Origin: a bacterium
GTDB lineage: Bacteria > Vulcanimicrobiota > Xenobia > Xenobiales > JADMJV01
Length of the DNA: 58,896 nucleotides
Direction of reading: 5' to 3'
Assembly (NCBI GenBank): GCA_018780265.1
Contig: JADMJV010000013.1
Span: forward strand, 204,907 to 263,802
The position numbers and the translations under genes are program-made. The stretch's first letter is position 1, and every line of letters begins with the position of its first letter. Below are positions 34,867-44,155 of the stretch, in pieces. The notes under the pieces were generated by a model. The model was given only the letters and a program-made list of their open reading frames with translations, was not told the origin of the DNA and did not search any database.

Positions 34867-36177
34867 TCAGACTCCGATCATTTCACGGATCAGTGGCTGC
34901 GCTTCGGGTTTTTCGGCTTGAATCAGGAACGCGTGGCTGAGCAGTTTTTCGGCGGCGGCCAGATGGGTCTGGTCATTGACGTGAAGGGTGGCCATTCGTT
35001 CACCCTTCTTGACAGGGCGGCCCTTCTCTACATGCAAAACGATACCCACGGCCGGGTCGATGCTGTCGCTCTTGGTGCGACGTCCGGCACCCAGCCACAT
35101 GGCGGCGGTGCCGATGGTCTCGGCCGCGATCGAGCCGACAAACCCGTCCGATGGGCTGTTGAATCCGATCTTTTGTTGGGCCTGGGGGAGTCGTTCGGGC
35201 TCTTCGCAAATGCGGCGGTCGCCGCCTTGAGCCTCGAGCAGTTGGCCCAATTTGTCGAGAGCCTGACCGCTGTCCACCAGTTGCTGCACCTGGACCCGAG
35301 CGGTCTCCAGGCTAAGACCGGGGTGCGACATACAGAGGAGATGGGAGGATAGTTCGTAAGCTACCGTTTCCAGGGCCGTGCCTTTGCGTTCTCCCCGCAG
35401 AATGCGCAGGGCTTCATCGACCTCCAGGGCATTGCCTATCTGGTTGCCCAGCGGTTCTTCCATCGAGGTCAGAGCGGCTCGCACCTGGCGGTCGCGCAGG
35501 CGTCCGATAGCCACCATCGTTTCGGCCAGTTTGCGGGCATCGTCCAGGCTTTTCATAAAGGCGCCGTGGCCAAATTTGACGTCGAGCACGATGGCGTCAG
35601 CGCCACAGGCTATTTTCTTGCTCATGACCGAGGCGGCGATGAGGGGGATGGAGTCGACCGTGCCGGTCACATCGCGCAGGGCATACATCTGGCCGTCGGC
35701 CGGCACCAGTTTGCCGGTCTGGCTGATAATGGCCAGACCGATCTGGCGCACCTGATCCAAGAATTGTTGCTGAGTCAGGTCTACGCGCATTCCGGGGATA
35801 GATTCGAGTTTGTCCAGAGTGCCGCCGGTGTGGCCCAGCCCTCGCCCCGACATTTTGGCTACCCGGCCTCCGGCCGCGGCCACGATGGGCGCAATCACCA
35901 ATGTAGTGCCATCGCCCACGCCTCCGGTAGAGTGCTTGTCGACTTTGACGCCATCGATGGAGGACAGGTCGACCTGGTCTCCCGACTCGATCATGGCTTG
36001 AGTCAACACATCGGTCTCTTCATAGTCCATGCCGCGAAACCAGACGGCCATCAGCCAGGCTGCCAGTTGGTAGTTTTCCAGTCGCCCGGCCGTCAGTTCT
36101 TGAATCAGAAAGCGAATCTCTGCGGGCGTGTGCTTTTCGCCGTTGCGTTTTTTGAGGATCAGTTGGACCGGATGCAT
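34867..36177 (-). CDS. pdp: Pyrimidine-nucleoside (thymidine) phosphorylase
   Basis: 436 residues. Family signature SGRGLGHTGGTLDKLESIPG at ~110-129 and the phosphate-binding KHSTGGVGD are present, along with AADGQ-like VPADGQMYALRD and DVKFGHGAFMKS. It splits thymidine or uridine to base and (deoxy)ribose-1-phosphate. The start shares one base with the stop of the purine-nucleoside phosphorylase gene (TAATG), so the two salvage enzymes are co-expressed. It could equally be named deoA. Confidence 0.92.
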   Translation of the reverse strand: MHPVQLILKKRNGEKHTPAEIRFLIQELTAGRLENYQLAAWLMAVWFRGMDYEETDVLTQAMIESGDQVDLSSIDGVKVDKHSTGGVGDGTTLVIAPIVAAAGGRVAKMSGRGLGHTGGTLDKLESIPGMRVDLTQQQFLDQVRQIGLAIISQTGKLVPADGQMYALRDVTGTVDSIPLIAASVMSKKIACGADAIVLDVKFGHGAFMKSLDDARKLAETMVAIGRLRDRQVRAALTSMEEPLGNQIGNALEVDEALRILRGERKGTALETVAYELSSHLLCMSHPGLSLETARVQVQQLVDSGQALDKLGQLLEAQGGDRRICEEPERLPQAQQKIGFNSPSDGFVGSIAAETIGTAAMWLGAGRRTKSDSIDPAVGIVLHVEKGRPVKKGERMATLHVNDQTHLAAAEKLLSHAFLIQAEKPEAQPLIREMIGV

Positions 36178-37007
36178 TATCTTTTCTCCCTGGCCATAGA
36201 TTGCAGCGAAGCACGCAATACGGTGAGCATTTTGGCGCTGGTGCGCGCGGCCATATCGAGCACCTCGACATGGGTGTCGTTGGAGGGGCCGTCGTGCAAG
36301 ACGTTGGTCACGCAGGCCAGGCCCAGCACCTTCATACCCATGTGGTTGGCCACGATCACCTCGGGCACCGTTGACATGCCCAGCGCGTCGGCACCCATAC
36401 GCTGAAAGGAAAGAATTTCGGCGGGAGTTTCAAAGCTGGGCCCGGTCAGCCCCAGATAAACTCCTTCTTGGAGCTGGATGTGGTTGGCCGCCGCCGCAGC
36501 CCGAGCGCGTTGGCGCATATCTTGCGGGTAGGCGCGTGACATCGGGGGAAAGCGCGGCCCCAACCGGTCGTCATTGGGGCCGATCAGAGGATTGTCGCCC
36601 ATATGATTGATGTGGTCGCGAATCAGCATCATGTCCCCGGCTACGTAGCTGGGATTAAGGCCTCCGCACGAATTGGTGACGATAAGGGTGTCGGCTCCCA
36701 GAGAACGGATCAGGCGGGTGGGAAAGGTGACCTGCTCCATAGTGTAGCCCTCGTAATAGTGAAGGCGCCCTTTCATGACCACCACCTGGACCCCCTCGAG
36801 GTGCCCTACCACCAACTCTCCGGCATGCCCCATCACCGTGGCGGGAGCCAGGTGAGGAATGTCCAGATAGGGGATGTGGACGGCGTTTTCGACGCTGTCG
36901 GCCAGACCGCCCAGCCCTGATCCCAGCACCAGGCCCACTTCGACGGGTTGCTGGGTGCGGCTGCGCACAAAAGCCTGGGCCTCTTGAATTTTGTTATACA
37001 GGTCCAT
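36177..37007 (-). CDS. Purine-nucleoside phosphorylase
   Basis: 276 residues, trimeric-type PNP (guanosine/inosine-specific): [56 protein letters not shown], and [10 protein letters not shown]. It releases purine bases with phosphate. Its 5' end overlaps nrdR by 14 bases and its stop overlaps the pdp start, so nrdR-pnp-pdp form one tight unit on the minus strand. Confidence 0.93.
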   Translation of the reverse strand: MDLYNKIQEAQAFVRSRTQQPVEVGLVLGSGLGGLADSVENAVHIPYLDIPHLAPATVMGHAGELVVGHLEGVQVVVMKGRLHYYEGYTMEQVTFPTRLIRSLGADTLIVTNSCGGLNPSYVAGDMMLIRDHINHMGDNPLIGPNDDRLGPRFPPMSRAYPQDMRQRARAAAAANHIQLQEGVYLGLTGPSFETPAEILSFQRMGADALGMSTVPEVIVANHMGMKVLGLACVTNVLHDGPSNDTHVEVLDMAARTSAKMLTVLRASLQSMAREKR

Positions 37008-37482
37008 CGGCTGCCCCTTCCAGGTGAGTGCGCAGTTGCTGCAAGATTTTCAATTCTTCGGCGAAACTGCTCACATCTTTGAATTCTTTATAGACCGAGG
37101 CAAAGCGCACGTAGGCTACTTCGTCGGTGCGGCCCAGGTGTTCGATAACCAGGTTGCCGATTTCCTCGGACTGAATTTCGGCATCGCCCTTTTGGCGTAG
37201 GATATGCTCGATGGAGACCACGATGGCTTCCATGGTTTCCAGGGCTACCGGGCGTTTCTCGCAGGCCCGGATCAATCCGGCCAGGATTTTTTGGCGTTCG
37301 AACTTCTCGCGCTTGCCATCCTTTTTTACCACCACCAGCAAGGCTTCTTCCCAACGCTCGTAAGTGGTGAAGCGCTTGAAGCATTTCTCGCATTCGCGGC
37401 GCCGCCGAATGCTGGCCCCTTCCTCCACGGTGCGCGAGTCGAGCACCCGGTTGTCCAGGCTAAAGCAGTAAGGGCAGCGCAT
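36994..37482 (-). CDS. nrdR: Transcriptional repressor NrdR
   Basis: 162 residues. The zinc ribbon Cys3/Cys6 and Cys31/Cys34 (MRCPYC, CEKC) is followed by [20 protein letters not shown] and the ATP-cone domain to ~140. NrdR represses ribonucleotide reductase genes according to dATP/ATP. No NrdR box is recognised in this window. It sits between ftsA and the nucleoside phosphorylases, linking nucleotide salvage and division genes. Confidence 0.94.
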   Translation of the reverse strand: MRCPYCFSLDNRVLDSRTVEEGASIRRRRECEKCFKRFTTYERWEEALLVVVKKDGKREKFERQKILAGLIRACEKRPVALETMEAIVVSIEHILRQKGDAEIQSEEIGNLVIEHLGRTDEVAYVRFASVYKEFKDVSSFAEELKILQQLRTHLEGAADGPV

Positions 37483-37491
37483 GGACCCGCT

Positions 37492-38739
37492 CTAGAATAC
37501 TTCGGCCAACCAGCGGCTCACCGAATGGACAAACTGGCGAACTTTGGAAGATTTGGCTTCGCCCTTGTCCTGGGGTAAAAAACGGCGGGCCGCGCCGTGC
37601 AGCAATAGGCCTACCGAGCCTGAAAAGATGGGCGAGGCCAGTGCCTCGCTGAGGCCCTGAGGGTAGCAGGGGCTGGCCACCCGGCAGGGGATGCCCAGCT
37701 CGCGATGGGCCAACTGAGAGATGCCGGGCAGTTGGGCGGTGCCGCCCGTCAGCACCAGGCTGGAGACCACCAGGCCCAGGCGCTCGGCGCGCTGCAGTTC
37801 GCCAGCTACCCACTCGAACATGTCCAGCAAGCGAGCTTCAAGAACTTCGGCCATCTGGCCGCGGGGCACTTCTACCAGGCCTTCTCCGCTGAGAGTTTTG
37901 GCCTGGAGCATCTCGTCGGCGTTTTGCTCGAGGAACTCAGGGGCCGCCAGGCCTTTTTCCAGCTTGAGGCGTTCGGCCTGGCTGGGTGGGATGCGAAAGA
38001 AGCGGGCCAGATCGTGGGTGAGCAGGTCGCCGGCTACGGGCAGGACGGCCGAGTGGCCAACCTCGCCTTCGCAGTAAACGGCCAGATCGAGGGTGCCGGC
38101 ACCGATGTCGATCATGGCCGTGCCCAGTTTCCGTTCTTCCTCGGTGAGCACGGCCAGGGCTGACGCGATAGCTCCGGAAATCAGCCCGTCGGGGTCGATT
38201 TCCAGATTGGCGCGTTGCACGGTCTTGCACATGTTTTGCAGGAAAGAAGAGGAGGCGGCTACTACGTGGGCGTCCACCTCCAGGCGCACACCGGCCAGGC
38301 CCACCGGATTGCGAATTCCGTTTTGCCCGTCCACGGCAAAGCCGCGTGGCACGATGTGAAGAATCTCGCGGTCGCTGGGAATGCCCACCAGACGGGCGGC
38401 TTCCACCACGCGGCGCACGTCCGAGGTGGTCACTTCGCCGTCGGCATTGGAGATGGCCCAAACACCGTGACTGGGGAGGGAGCTGAGATATTCACTGGTC
38501 AGGCCCACCACCACGTTGGTCACCGGATAACCGGCTTCGCGCTCGGCTTCCTCGACAGCAGCCTCGATAGCCTGCACGGTCTGGTCGGGGTCGACCAGGG
38601 CTCCCTTGCGCAATCCCAGGCAGGGACTGATGCCAGCGCCAACGATTTGCAACTCGCCGTCCGAAGTGGCCTCGCCGATGACGCAAGCCACCTTACTGGT
38701 TCCGATGTCGAGAGCGGTGAGCACTTCCATTTTTCGCAC
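37492..38739 (-). CDS. ftsA: Cell division protein FtsA
   Basis: 415 residues from GTG 38739; AAGGAA stands 7 bases upstream, while the ATG nine bases later is less well placed. Actin-fold motifs are LTALDIGTSKVACVIGE (phosphate 1), AMIDIGAGTLDLAVY (phosphate 2) and SLVLTGGTAQLPGI (adenosine). The C-terminus KVRQFVHSVSRWLAEVF is an amphipathic membrane-targeting helix. FtsA tethers FtsZ rings to the membrane. The usual neighbours ftsQ and ftsZ are absent; nrdR follows by 9 bases. Confidence 0.9.
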   Translation of the reverse strand: MRKMEVLTALDIGTSKVACVIGEATSDGELQIVGAGISPCLGLRKGALVDPDQTVQAIEAAVEEAEREAGYPVTNVVVGLTSEYLSSLPSHGVWAISNADGEVTTSDVRRVVEAARLVGIPSDREILHIVPRGFAVDGQNGIRNPVGLAGVRLEVDAHVVAASSSFLQNMCKTVQRANLEIDPDGLISGAIASALAVLTEEERKLGTAMIDIGAGTLDLAVYCEGEVGHSAVLPVAGDLLTHDLARFFRIPPSQAERLKLEKGLAAPEFLEQNADEMLQAKTLSGEGLVEVPRGQMAEVLEARLLDMFEWVAGELQRAERLGLVVSSLVLTGGTAQLPGISQLAHRELGIPCRVASPCYPQGLSEALASPIFSGSVGLLLHGAARRFLPQDKGEAKSSKVRQFVHSVSRWLAEVF

Positions 38740-38836
38740 GGCGTGGTTCCTTCGGCTTGACAGAATGAAAATTTTTCGTCAACAAAGTTCTCCGCATGAA
38801 CATGGGATCCTCTAACTGAACTCAATTGCTTGAGAA

Positions 38837-39607
38837 TTATTCAAAGACCCATTGAGGCGGACGCTTTTCCAGGAAGGCGCTCAGTCCCTCGCGTCCGTCG
38901 GGGTGGGCCCGGGCCGCCGTGATCTGTTCGACCGTAAAATCGGTGGGGTCGGCGAGTTCGTAACTGTTGCGAACCAGGGGCTTGATGCGGGTCTGGGCGC
39001 TGGGACTGCCGGCCAGCAGGTGGCCTAACACCTCTTCGAGTTGGGCCTCGGGGTCATCGCTCAGGTAATGGATCAGGCCAATGCGATAGGCGGTGGCGGC
39101 GTCGATGCGGTCGCCCAGCAAAAAGTGCACTTTGGCCCGCGAATATCCCAGTCGGCGTATGGCGTAGGGAGAAATTACGGCGGGCACGATGCCCAGGCGC
39201 ACTTCGGTGAAGCCAAAGAAGGCCTTGGGCCCGGCGATGGCGATGTCGACCGCGCACGTCAGGCCCGTACCGCCACCCAGGGCCGCCCCCTGAATCAGTG
39301 CTACTACAGGGCATCGGCAGTTATCGACAGCCAAAAACATGTCGGCCATTTGGCGAGCGCCCTGGCGATTTTCGGCTTCTCCGGCCACGGCCTGGCCGCG
39401 CATCCATTCCACGTCGGCTCCGGCCGAGAAGCTTTTGCCCTGCCCGCGCAAGACCACCACTTTGACCTGGGCGTTTTGGCCCAATCCTGTAAAGACCTGG
39501 TGAAGCTCTTCGACCACCTGCAGATTGAAGGCGTTGTGTACTTCGGGGCGGTTGAGAGTGAGGGTGGCCACACCCCGGGCGTCGATGTCGATGAGGATAT
39601 TTTGCAT
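38837..39607 (-). CDS. Enoyl-CoA hydratase/isomerase family protein
   Basis: 256 residues. Crotonase features: LNRPEVHNAFN, VLRGQGKSFSAGADVEWM (oxyanion hole), ALIQGAALGGGTGLTCAVDIAIA (second oxyanion Gly-Gly) and FGFTEVRLGIVPAVISPYA. One catalytic Glu (in TEVRLGI) is present; the other usual Glu position near GGGTGL is not. The pattern is close to methylglutaconyl-CoA hydratase (leucine breakdown), but the substrate is open. It is separated from ftsA by 97 bases. Confidence 0.85.
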   Translation of the reverse strand: MQNILIDIDARGVATLTLNRPEVHNAFNLQVVEELHQVFTGLGQNAQVKVVVLRGQGKSFSAGADVEWMRGQAVAGEAENRQGARQMADMFLAVDNCRCPVVALIQGAALGGGTGLTCAVDIAIAGPKAFFGFTEVRLGIVPAVISPYAIRRLGYSRAKVHFLLGDRIDAATAYRIGLIHYLSDDPEAQLEEVLGHLLAGSPSAQTRIKPLVRNSYELADPTDFTVEQITAARAHPDGREGLSAFLEKRPPQWVFE

Positions 39608-39689
39608 AGGGCATCGGTTCTGCCACTTATAAAGGGTTCCTTTTGAAAAGGGGGCGATAGGGGGTGGGGGCGAAGGACAATCATGCCTG

Positions 39690-40745
39690 ATGATAATCTC
39701 TGGTCACACCCACCTGTCTCCTCTCAGTCGAATGGCCCCCTCCTCGATATTGCCCAAGCTGAGTCCGGTGAGGGACATCGTGGGGGCTGTAGGGGATGTC
39801 GTTTCGCTGACGGGGCCCAGCCCTGAAGCCGAAGTCAAACCGACGAAAGTCAGTGTTTCGGGTCAGTTTCGCGCGGGAGTATGTCTTGCCCTATCATTGG
39901 TGGGAGCCGGAGCCGGAGTGCTCACGGTCCCGTCCGAGGCCGCTTCGGCGGACAGTTCTCGCCCCCCGGTCCAGGCCCAGGTGCAGGTTAAGGCGCCCGC
40001 CGTCGAGATGGGGCCGTTAGTGGACGAGTGGCTGGTGGCCGGTCAAAAACCTGCCCCGCCGGTGGCCCAGGTGGTGGAGGTTCCCGCTTTTCGGCCGTCC
40101 AAGCCGGTCACCCAGAAGGGCGACTATGTGGCCCACGGAGTCAACTTTAGCCAACTGCTAAGCAATGAAGAGTTTACCAATATCAAAGCGGCCACCAGTC
40201 AGCAGATCCAACAGTTTCTAGAGAGCAAGGAGTCTTTTCTGGCCGAGTTTGAAGTGGACAGCCTCAAAGCGTCCGAAGTGCTGGTCCAGGTGGCCCAGGA
40301 GGAGGGGATCAATCCCTGGCTTCTGGTCACGACTCTGGAAAAAGAGAACAGCATGGTCAGTCGTCAGAATCGACCCAAGCAGCATGTGATGAAGGCGGCC
40401 ATGGGCTACGGGCACACCGACGGGGGCAAAAAGGTAGGCCGCAACAACAACTTTGAGAATCAGATTCGCAAAGGGGCTTCCCTCCTGCGCGAACTTTATG
40501 ATGAAGGACAGCAGAAAGACTTTCCCCGCTCCATGAAAGTCGACTTTGGCAAGCGCACCATCAAGGTGCGCAATGCCGCCAGCTATGCCCTCATGCGCTA
40601 CACTCCCCACACTGTGGACACGTCGTTGGGCAAGGTGGGTGGCGGCAACTACCTCTTCCGCCACATTCTTGAAGACTTCACCCAGCAGTCGTCTGAATTG
40701 CGTCCCCCTCAGCTTCAGGCTGAAATGGTGGCGCGAGCGGACTGA
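39690..40745 (+). CDS. Secreted-type lysozyme/transglycosylase-like protein
   Basis: 351 residues (start uncertain; ATG 39732 is also in frame). A hydrophobic segment (~62-80, AGVCLALSLVGAGAGVLTV) is followed by a Pro/Ala-rich linker (~85-135). The C-terminal domain (~145-335) has SQQIQQFLESKESFLAEF, SEVLVQVAQEEGINPWLLVTTLEKENSMV, AAMGYGHTDGG and NNNFENQIRKGASLLRELYDEG, a pattern known from goose-lysozyme-like exported proteins. Glu in LEKENS may be the catalytic acid. Probable role: peptidoglycan hydrolysis. Confidence 0.65.
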   Translation: MIISGHTHLSPLSRMAPSSILPKLSPVRDIVGAVGDVVSLTGPSPEAEVKPTKVSVSGQFRAGVCLALSLVGAGAGVLTVPSEAASADSSRPPVQAQVQVKAPAVEMGPLVDEWLVAGQKPAPPVAQVVEVPAFRPSKPVTQKGDYVAHGVNFSQLLSNEEFTNIKAATSQQIQQFLESKESFLAEFEVDSLKASEVLVQVAQEEGINPWLLVTTLEKENSMVSRQNRPKQHVMKAAMGYGHTDGGKKVGRNNNFENQIRKGASLLRELYDEGQQKDFPRSMKVDFGKRTIKVRNAASYALMRYTPHTVDTSLGKVGGGNYLFRHILEDFTQQSSELRPPQLQAEMVARAD

Positions 40746-41087
40746 TCGTCAAAGGGTCACATCACACCGAAAGGGTGCCGCCAGCGAAGCCCCTCAAAAC
40801 GAGAGAAGTCGCTATCGATTGCTACAGTGGCGGCCGGTAGGCTGTCGGCTTGGCCACCAGTCCCCCAGAATTAAATTCACTGTTCATGTCAGTGCTGCTC
40901 GGTGCGGCAAAGTGCCTTTGTATATGGGTTCCTCCCGTTTCGAGTTGGGCTCACTTTGGCTCCGTTTCGGGTCGGTTTGGCAAGGTTGGTGATCACCAGG
41001 TAACCACGGATTTTCTGCAATCAACATCTGCAGTATTGGCTCAGTCGCGTCGTCTTTGGGTTGGTTTGGTTTCTCGCGGCGTCACCA
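40746..41087. other. 342-base intergenic region before the defence genes
   Basis: No supported coding sequence, RNA gene or repeat seen. It marks the boundary between the housekeeping block and the accessory region. Confidence 0.5.
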
Positions 41088-41768
41088 TCAGCATCGGCCA
41101 GCTGGGCGCGCGATGGGTATTCCTGAAGCGTCGAAGCAATCTGCTGCGGTTCCGGGCATACGGGCGATCAGCCGGCGACAGAATTCCGGGATGTCATGTA
41201 ACACGGTCAACCAACAAGAGAAAAATCCCCATCCCACCGCCGCGTCAACAACCAACTGCAGGGCCTCCTCCCGAACCTCGGGAGGCAATCGAGAAAGAAT
41301 CTCTTTCTGCCTCTGGGCCAGGGTGAAGACCTGCTCCCGATCCTTCCAGCGTTTGTCTCTGGGTGCAGGTTCCCGCCCCGGCGTCGCACCGTGGCGTTGT
41401 AGACCAACCAGATCGAGCAATCTCTGGGCGTGTTTGGTTGAAACTGCTGTTGGTTCCACAAAACCGCCATCCAAGTAGCCGAAAGCCCTAACCGTGTTGT
41501 CTCGGTCGGGCCAGAGCCAATCGTCCAGGTTTACCACAGTGTCTCCCTTGACGCTATTGCAGTTGGTGCAGCCGAGTAAGAAATTGTCCCACGAGGTTTC
41601 GAGGTGTCTGGCAACGCTTTTAGGACTCACGTGCTCCACCGCCAAAGAGATGGGTAGCCGCCGCTCACAATACGAACAATAAGTGCCCAGTCGAGCCTCG
41701 AGGTCACCAATCGCATCCTGGTAGTGGGAGTAGCGGCGGGGAGCCGTCCCGCGAAAAATGGGCCGCAT
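41088..41768 (-). CDS. ptuB: HNH endonuclease, PtuB-like (Septu defence)
   Basis: 226 residues. HNH nuclease with Zn-binding pairs CSYCERR (~30) and GCTNCNSVKGD (~66), enclosing VEHVSPKS with the catalytic His. This is the arrangement of the TIGR02646/PtuB group. The gene starts immediately after the stop of the ATPase gene, so the two form an operon. In Septu systems PtuB degrades DNA after phage detection by PtuA. Naming is by resemblance and gene order. Confidence 0.8.
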   Translation of the reverse strand: MRPIFRGTAPRRYSHYQDAIGDLEARLGTYCSYCERRLPISLAVEHVSPKSVARHLETSWDNFLLGCTNCNSVKGDTVVNLDDWLWPDRDNTVRAFGYLDGGFVEPTAVSTKHAQRLLDLVGLQRHGATPGREPAPRDKRWKDREQVFTLAQRQKEILSRLPPEVREEALQLVVDAAVGWGFFSCWLTVLHDIPEFCRRLIARMPGTAADCFDASGIPIARPAGRC

Positions 41769-43097
41769 TCAGCGATTGCCATTCTCGGCAGCCAGCGCCT
41801 CAAGTTTTAGAATAGCTTCGAGTCCGGGCTGCGTGCTGAAGCCTGAACCGGCCTCGCGAAATTCGCGCTCCGCCTGGACCAACTGCTCCTTGGGGGCCTC
41901 TGATCCTTGCCTGAGTAGTGCGAAGTATTTTTCCGTCGCCTCCTCAAGGCGGCGGGCGCGCAAGCTCTGCTGGGGCGTGTCTACCCCCTGCACGGACTCA
42001 GCAATGTCTTCGATACTTTCGCCGTGGGGCCATAATTCAACGTTCACAGCACCCAGGCGAATCAGCTTTCCATGCCCCAGCGCCTGAATGATGAAGGGAG
42101 AGTGAGTAGTGGCAAAAAATTGAATGGATGGGAAAGTCCTTTTGAGGTCCCCTACCACTCTGCGTTGCCAGAGCGGATGAAGATGCACGTCCAGTTCATC
42201 GATCAAAATGACGCCCGGTGTCTGCTCCAACACCTTGGGGAGTTCACCTGGCTCGGCGGATTCTTCGACTAAACAGTTGTTTTGAGTGACAGCCTTGATC
42301 GCTAAGTCGGCGACCAGCGCCAGCATCATCCGCTGACCAGCGCTGAGGTTACCCATGGGCTGCGCCTGACCGCCTATCGACAATACAATCTCCTGGCGAT
42401 CAGCATCAAACCAGGCACGTTCCGCACCTGGTACACATCTTACCAGGGCCTGCTGAACAATGTCATAACCCGGCCGATACCGCCCTTGTCTTGTCAGGGA
42501 GGCCATGGCCTCGCGCCGGAACCAATCCGTCAGTTGTGAAAAGTGCACTCGTTCGCTAAAGCAATCGTAGAAAGCCGACCACCGACGCGAAGGCTCCTTA
42601 CTGGCTTTAGAGCCGGGCCTCTCATTGGAAGGCAGCCAGGCTCTGCCCGCCCCGTAGTAGGCCACCACCGGGAAAATAACTCGCTGATGGGCATCCAATC
42701 CGTAAGCCTTGGTGATAAAGGTAACGGTGCTATTCGCCTCTTGATTGCTGGTTCGCTCGCCGTTCTCGCTTATTTGCCGGACCCAACGTTGGGGGCTACT
42801 CAATACCAAGCCTTCGGCTTCTACTCGAACAGGGCGACAGGGGTAAAACTGCGCGCGGTCGCCACCATCCTTCGACTCCAGGCGAATCTCGTTCTTATAG
42901 ATGTTGCGTCGACTGCTATTGAGTTCCGGATCAGGGGGTTTGACCAGCCACACGCCCAAGGCCACCGCGAGTGCCTCAAGGATGCTAGTCTTACCCGTGC
43001 CGTTTTCTCCGACAAGCAAGTTAAATTGCGGATCGAACTCCAGTTGGCAGTCTGAAAACTGCTTAAAGTTCCGAATACGCAGACGGTCAATTTGCAC
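41769..43097 (-). CDS. ptuA: AAA/ABC-type ATPase, PtuA-like (Septu defence)
   Basis: 442 residues from GTG 43097 with GAGG nearby. Walker A GENGTGKTS at ~30-38, an SMC-like signature NLSAGQRMMLALVADLA, Walker B GVILIDELDVHLHP and switch TTHSPFI are present. This is the RecF/OLD-like chromosomal ATPase class used in many defence systems. Paired directly with the HNH gene it matches Septu (ptuA-ptuB order). No reverse transcriptase is nearby, so it is not a retron. Target recognition is unknown. Confidence 0.82.
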   Translation of the reverse strand: MQIDRLRIRNFKQFSDCQLEFDPQFNLLVGENGTGKTSILEALAVALGVWLVKPPDPELNSSRRNIYKNEIRLESKDGGDRAQFYPCRPVRVEAEGLVLSSPQRWVRQISENGERTSNQEANSTVTFITKAYGLDAHQRVIFPVVAYYGAGRAWLPSNERPGSKASKEPSRRWSAFYDCFSERVHFSQLTDWFRREAMASLTRQGRYRPGYDIVQQALVRCVPGAERAWFDADRQEIVLSIGGQAQPMGNLSAGQRMMLALVADLAIKAVTQNNCLVEESAEPGELPKVLEQTPGVILIDELDVHLHPLWQRRVVGDLKRTFPSIQFFATTHSPFIIQALGHGKLIRLGAVNVELWPHGESIEDIAESVQGVDTPQQSLRARRLEEATEKYFALLRQGSEAPKEQLVQAEREFREAGSGFSTQPGLEAILKLEALAAENGNR

Positions 43098-43397
43098 CCT
43101 TCACCTCGCCCTGCCTGACATACGTCGTGAGTTCCAACAAGTCCCGCCACAGTTCACTTCCCCAAGCCGGAGAGCAGCGGACTGAACTTCGCTGGCCATT
43201 GCGGCCAGACAGATTGCGCCTGGCAACCTCAATTTCCCTAGCCGACCGACCCGTAAGAAGCAAACTTCCTCTTGGTCCCGGGTGTGGCCCACGAATCCAA
43301 ACCATATTCCTTTGTATTGGAGGGTGGTCGACCATAGTCCGGCAGCAAAAATTTCCTGGCTTATTGCCCGCCTGAGGCTGATTGTAAATGGCCCCAA
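43087..43397 (-). pseudogene. Small gene upstream of ptuA, apparently frameshifted
   Basis: The first half reads well in one frame from TTG 43397 (GPFTISLRRAISQEIFAAGL, then WSTTLQYKGIWFGF), the second half in another frame ending at 43087 (GRSAREIEVARRNLSGRNGQ, then LWRDLLELTTYV). The switch lies near 43250-43275 (EEVCFL to LTGRSARE). The end overlaps the ptuA start by 11 bases, so it seems to be the first gene of the defence operon. Either a one-base sequencing error or a real disruption. No family is recognised. Confidence 0.45.
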
Positions 43398-43413
43398 ATC
43401 GATCCTGGCCGCG

Positions 43414-43635
43414 TCAGTTTATCGGCGCTTTGTCCGCTCTGATTGCCTTCTTGAGAACGCCATAATACTCGCCGGAGCAATCCCCGTCTGGATCAGGCAC
43501 TAACTTCAGACCCGCGCTGGCCAGCGCGTCAAGCATGTCCAGCGGAGACACTTCTGCCTCCTCCAGGAAGTGGAGAAGCAGTTCCGCACGATCAAATTGC
43601 GACTGTGGAAGGTCGGGGGCGTCGGTCTCGTCCAT
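43414..43635 (-). CDS. Small acidic hypothetical protein
   Basis: About 73 residues from ATG 43635 (a TTG at 43683 would give 89). The composition is protein-like: FDRAELLLHFLEEAEVSPLD, then MLDALASAGLKLVPDPDG. It precedes the frameshifted small gene by 17 bases on the same strand, so it may belong to the Septu-like operon. The ribosome site is weak and no family is recognised. Confidence 0.45.
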   Translation of the reverse strand: MDETDAPDLPQSQFDRAELLLHFLEEAEVSPLDMLDALASAGLKLVPDPDGDCSGEYYGVLKKAIRADKAPIN

Positions 43636-43683
43636 CAAAGTTGGTTTGCGCTCTGCGTGGCTCAATACTCCCCACTTTCCCAA

Positions 43684-44155
43684 GATTCCGCACTGAGTTG
43701 GCAGCTATGCCTCGGTAATCCCAACCAGTAGTTTTGCAGCGGCCTTCCATCGTGACAAGCCCGGAGCGCCGGATTTGCAACGGTGAACGGCCCGAGAATC
43801 CCCGGTTTGGCTTCTGCTTTGAGGGCTGAACGGGGATCCGTCCAGAACCAAGACCAGCCCGCTGCCGCGGGCGTTGGGAGGGCAAGGGCCTGGGGAAAAC
43901 CGGCAGCGTGTAACTTGAGGAGCAAGGCCTGAATGCCAGCCAGTTGGCGTCACCTGAAGTTCTCCAGGGATATCTTCAGCAACTGGAACGAGCACCGTCC
44001 TCCGCGTAGGTCAGGCTCATTGCCAAAAGCGATAGGAGCACGAGAAACTGCATTCGTCGAGGGAATTCCCAGAATCGGTGATAATTCCCGGAGTGAAATC
44101 GATGAACTCAACCTTTCTTCACCTCGACCGTGGTTGCTCCATATCGCTAAATTAA
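43684..44155. other. 472-base non-coding or decayed region
   Basis: No intact gene. On the minus strand, bases 44053-43976 encode a signal-peptide-like start (MQFLVLLSLLAMSLTYA) that stops after 25 residues; the sequence beyond can be read in other frames without a recognisable family. This looks like the remnant of a gene for a secreted protein. Otherwise nothing recognisable. Confidence 0.4.
43976..44053 (-). pseudogene. Remnant of a secreted-protein gene (signal peptide then stop)
   Basis: ATG 44053 starts a hydrophobic leader with a plausible cleavage site (LTYA-ED), followed by TGA at 43978-43976. Only a fragment; could also be a chance ORF. Confidence 0.3.

Noticed and set aside
40746..43413. 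Retron with PtuAB effector
   Set aside because: No reverse transcriptase gene or msr/msd-like structure is visible near the ATPase and HNH genes.
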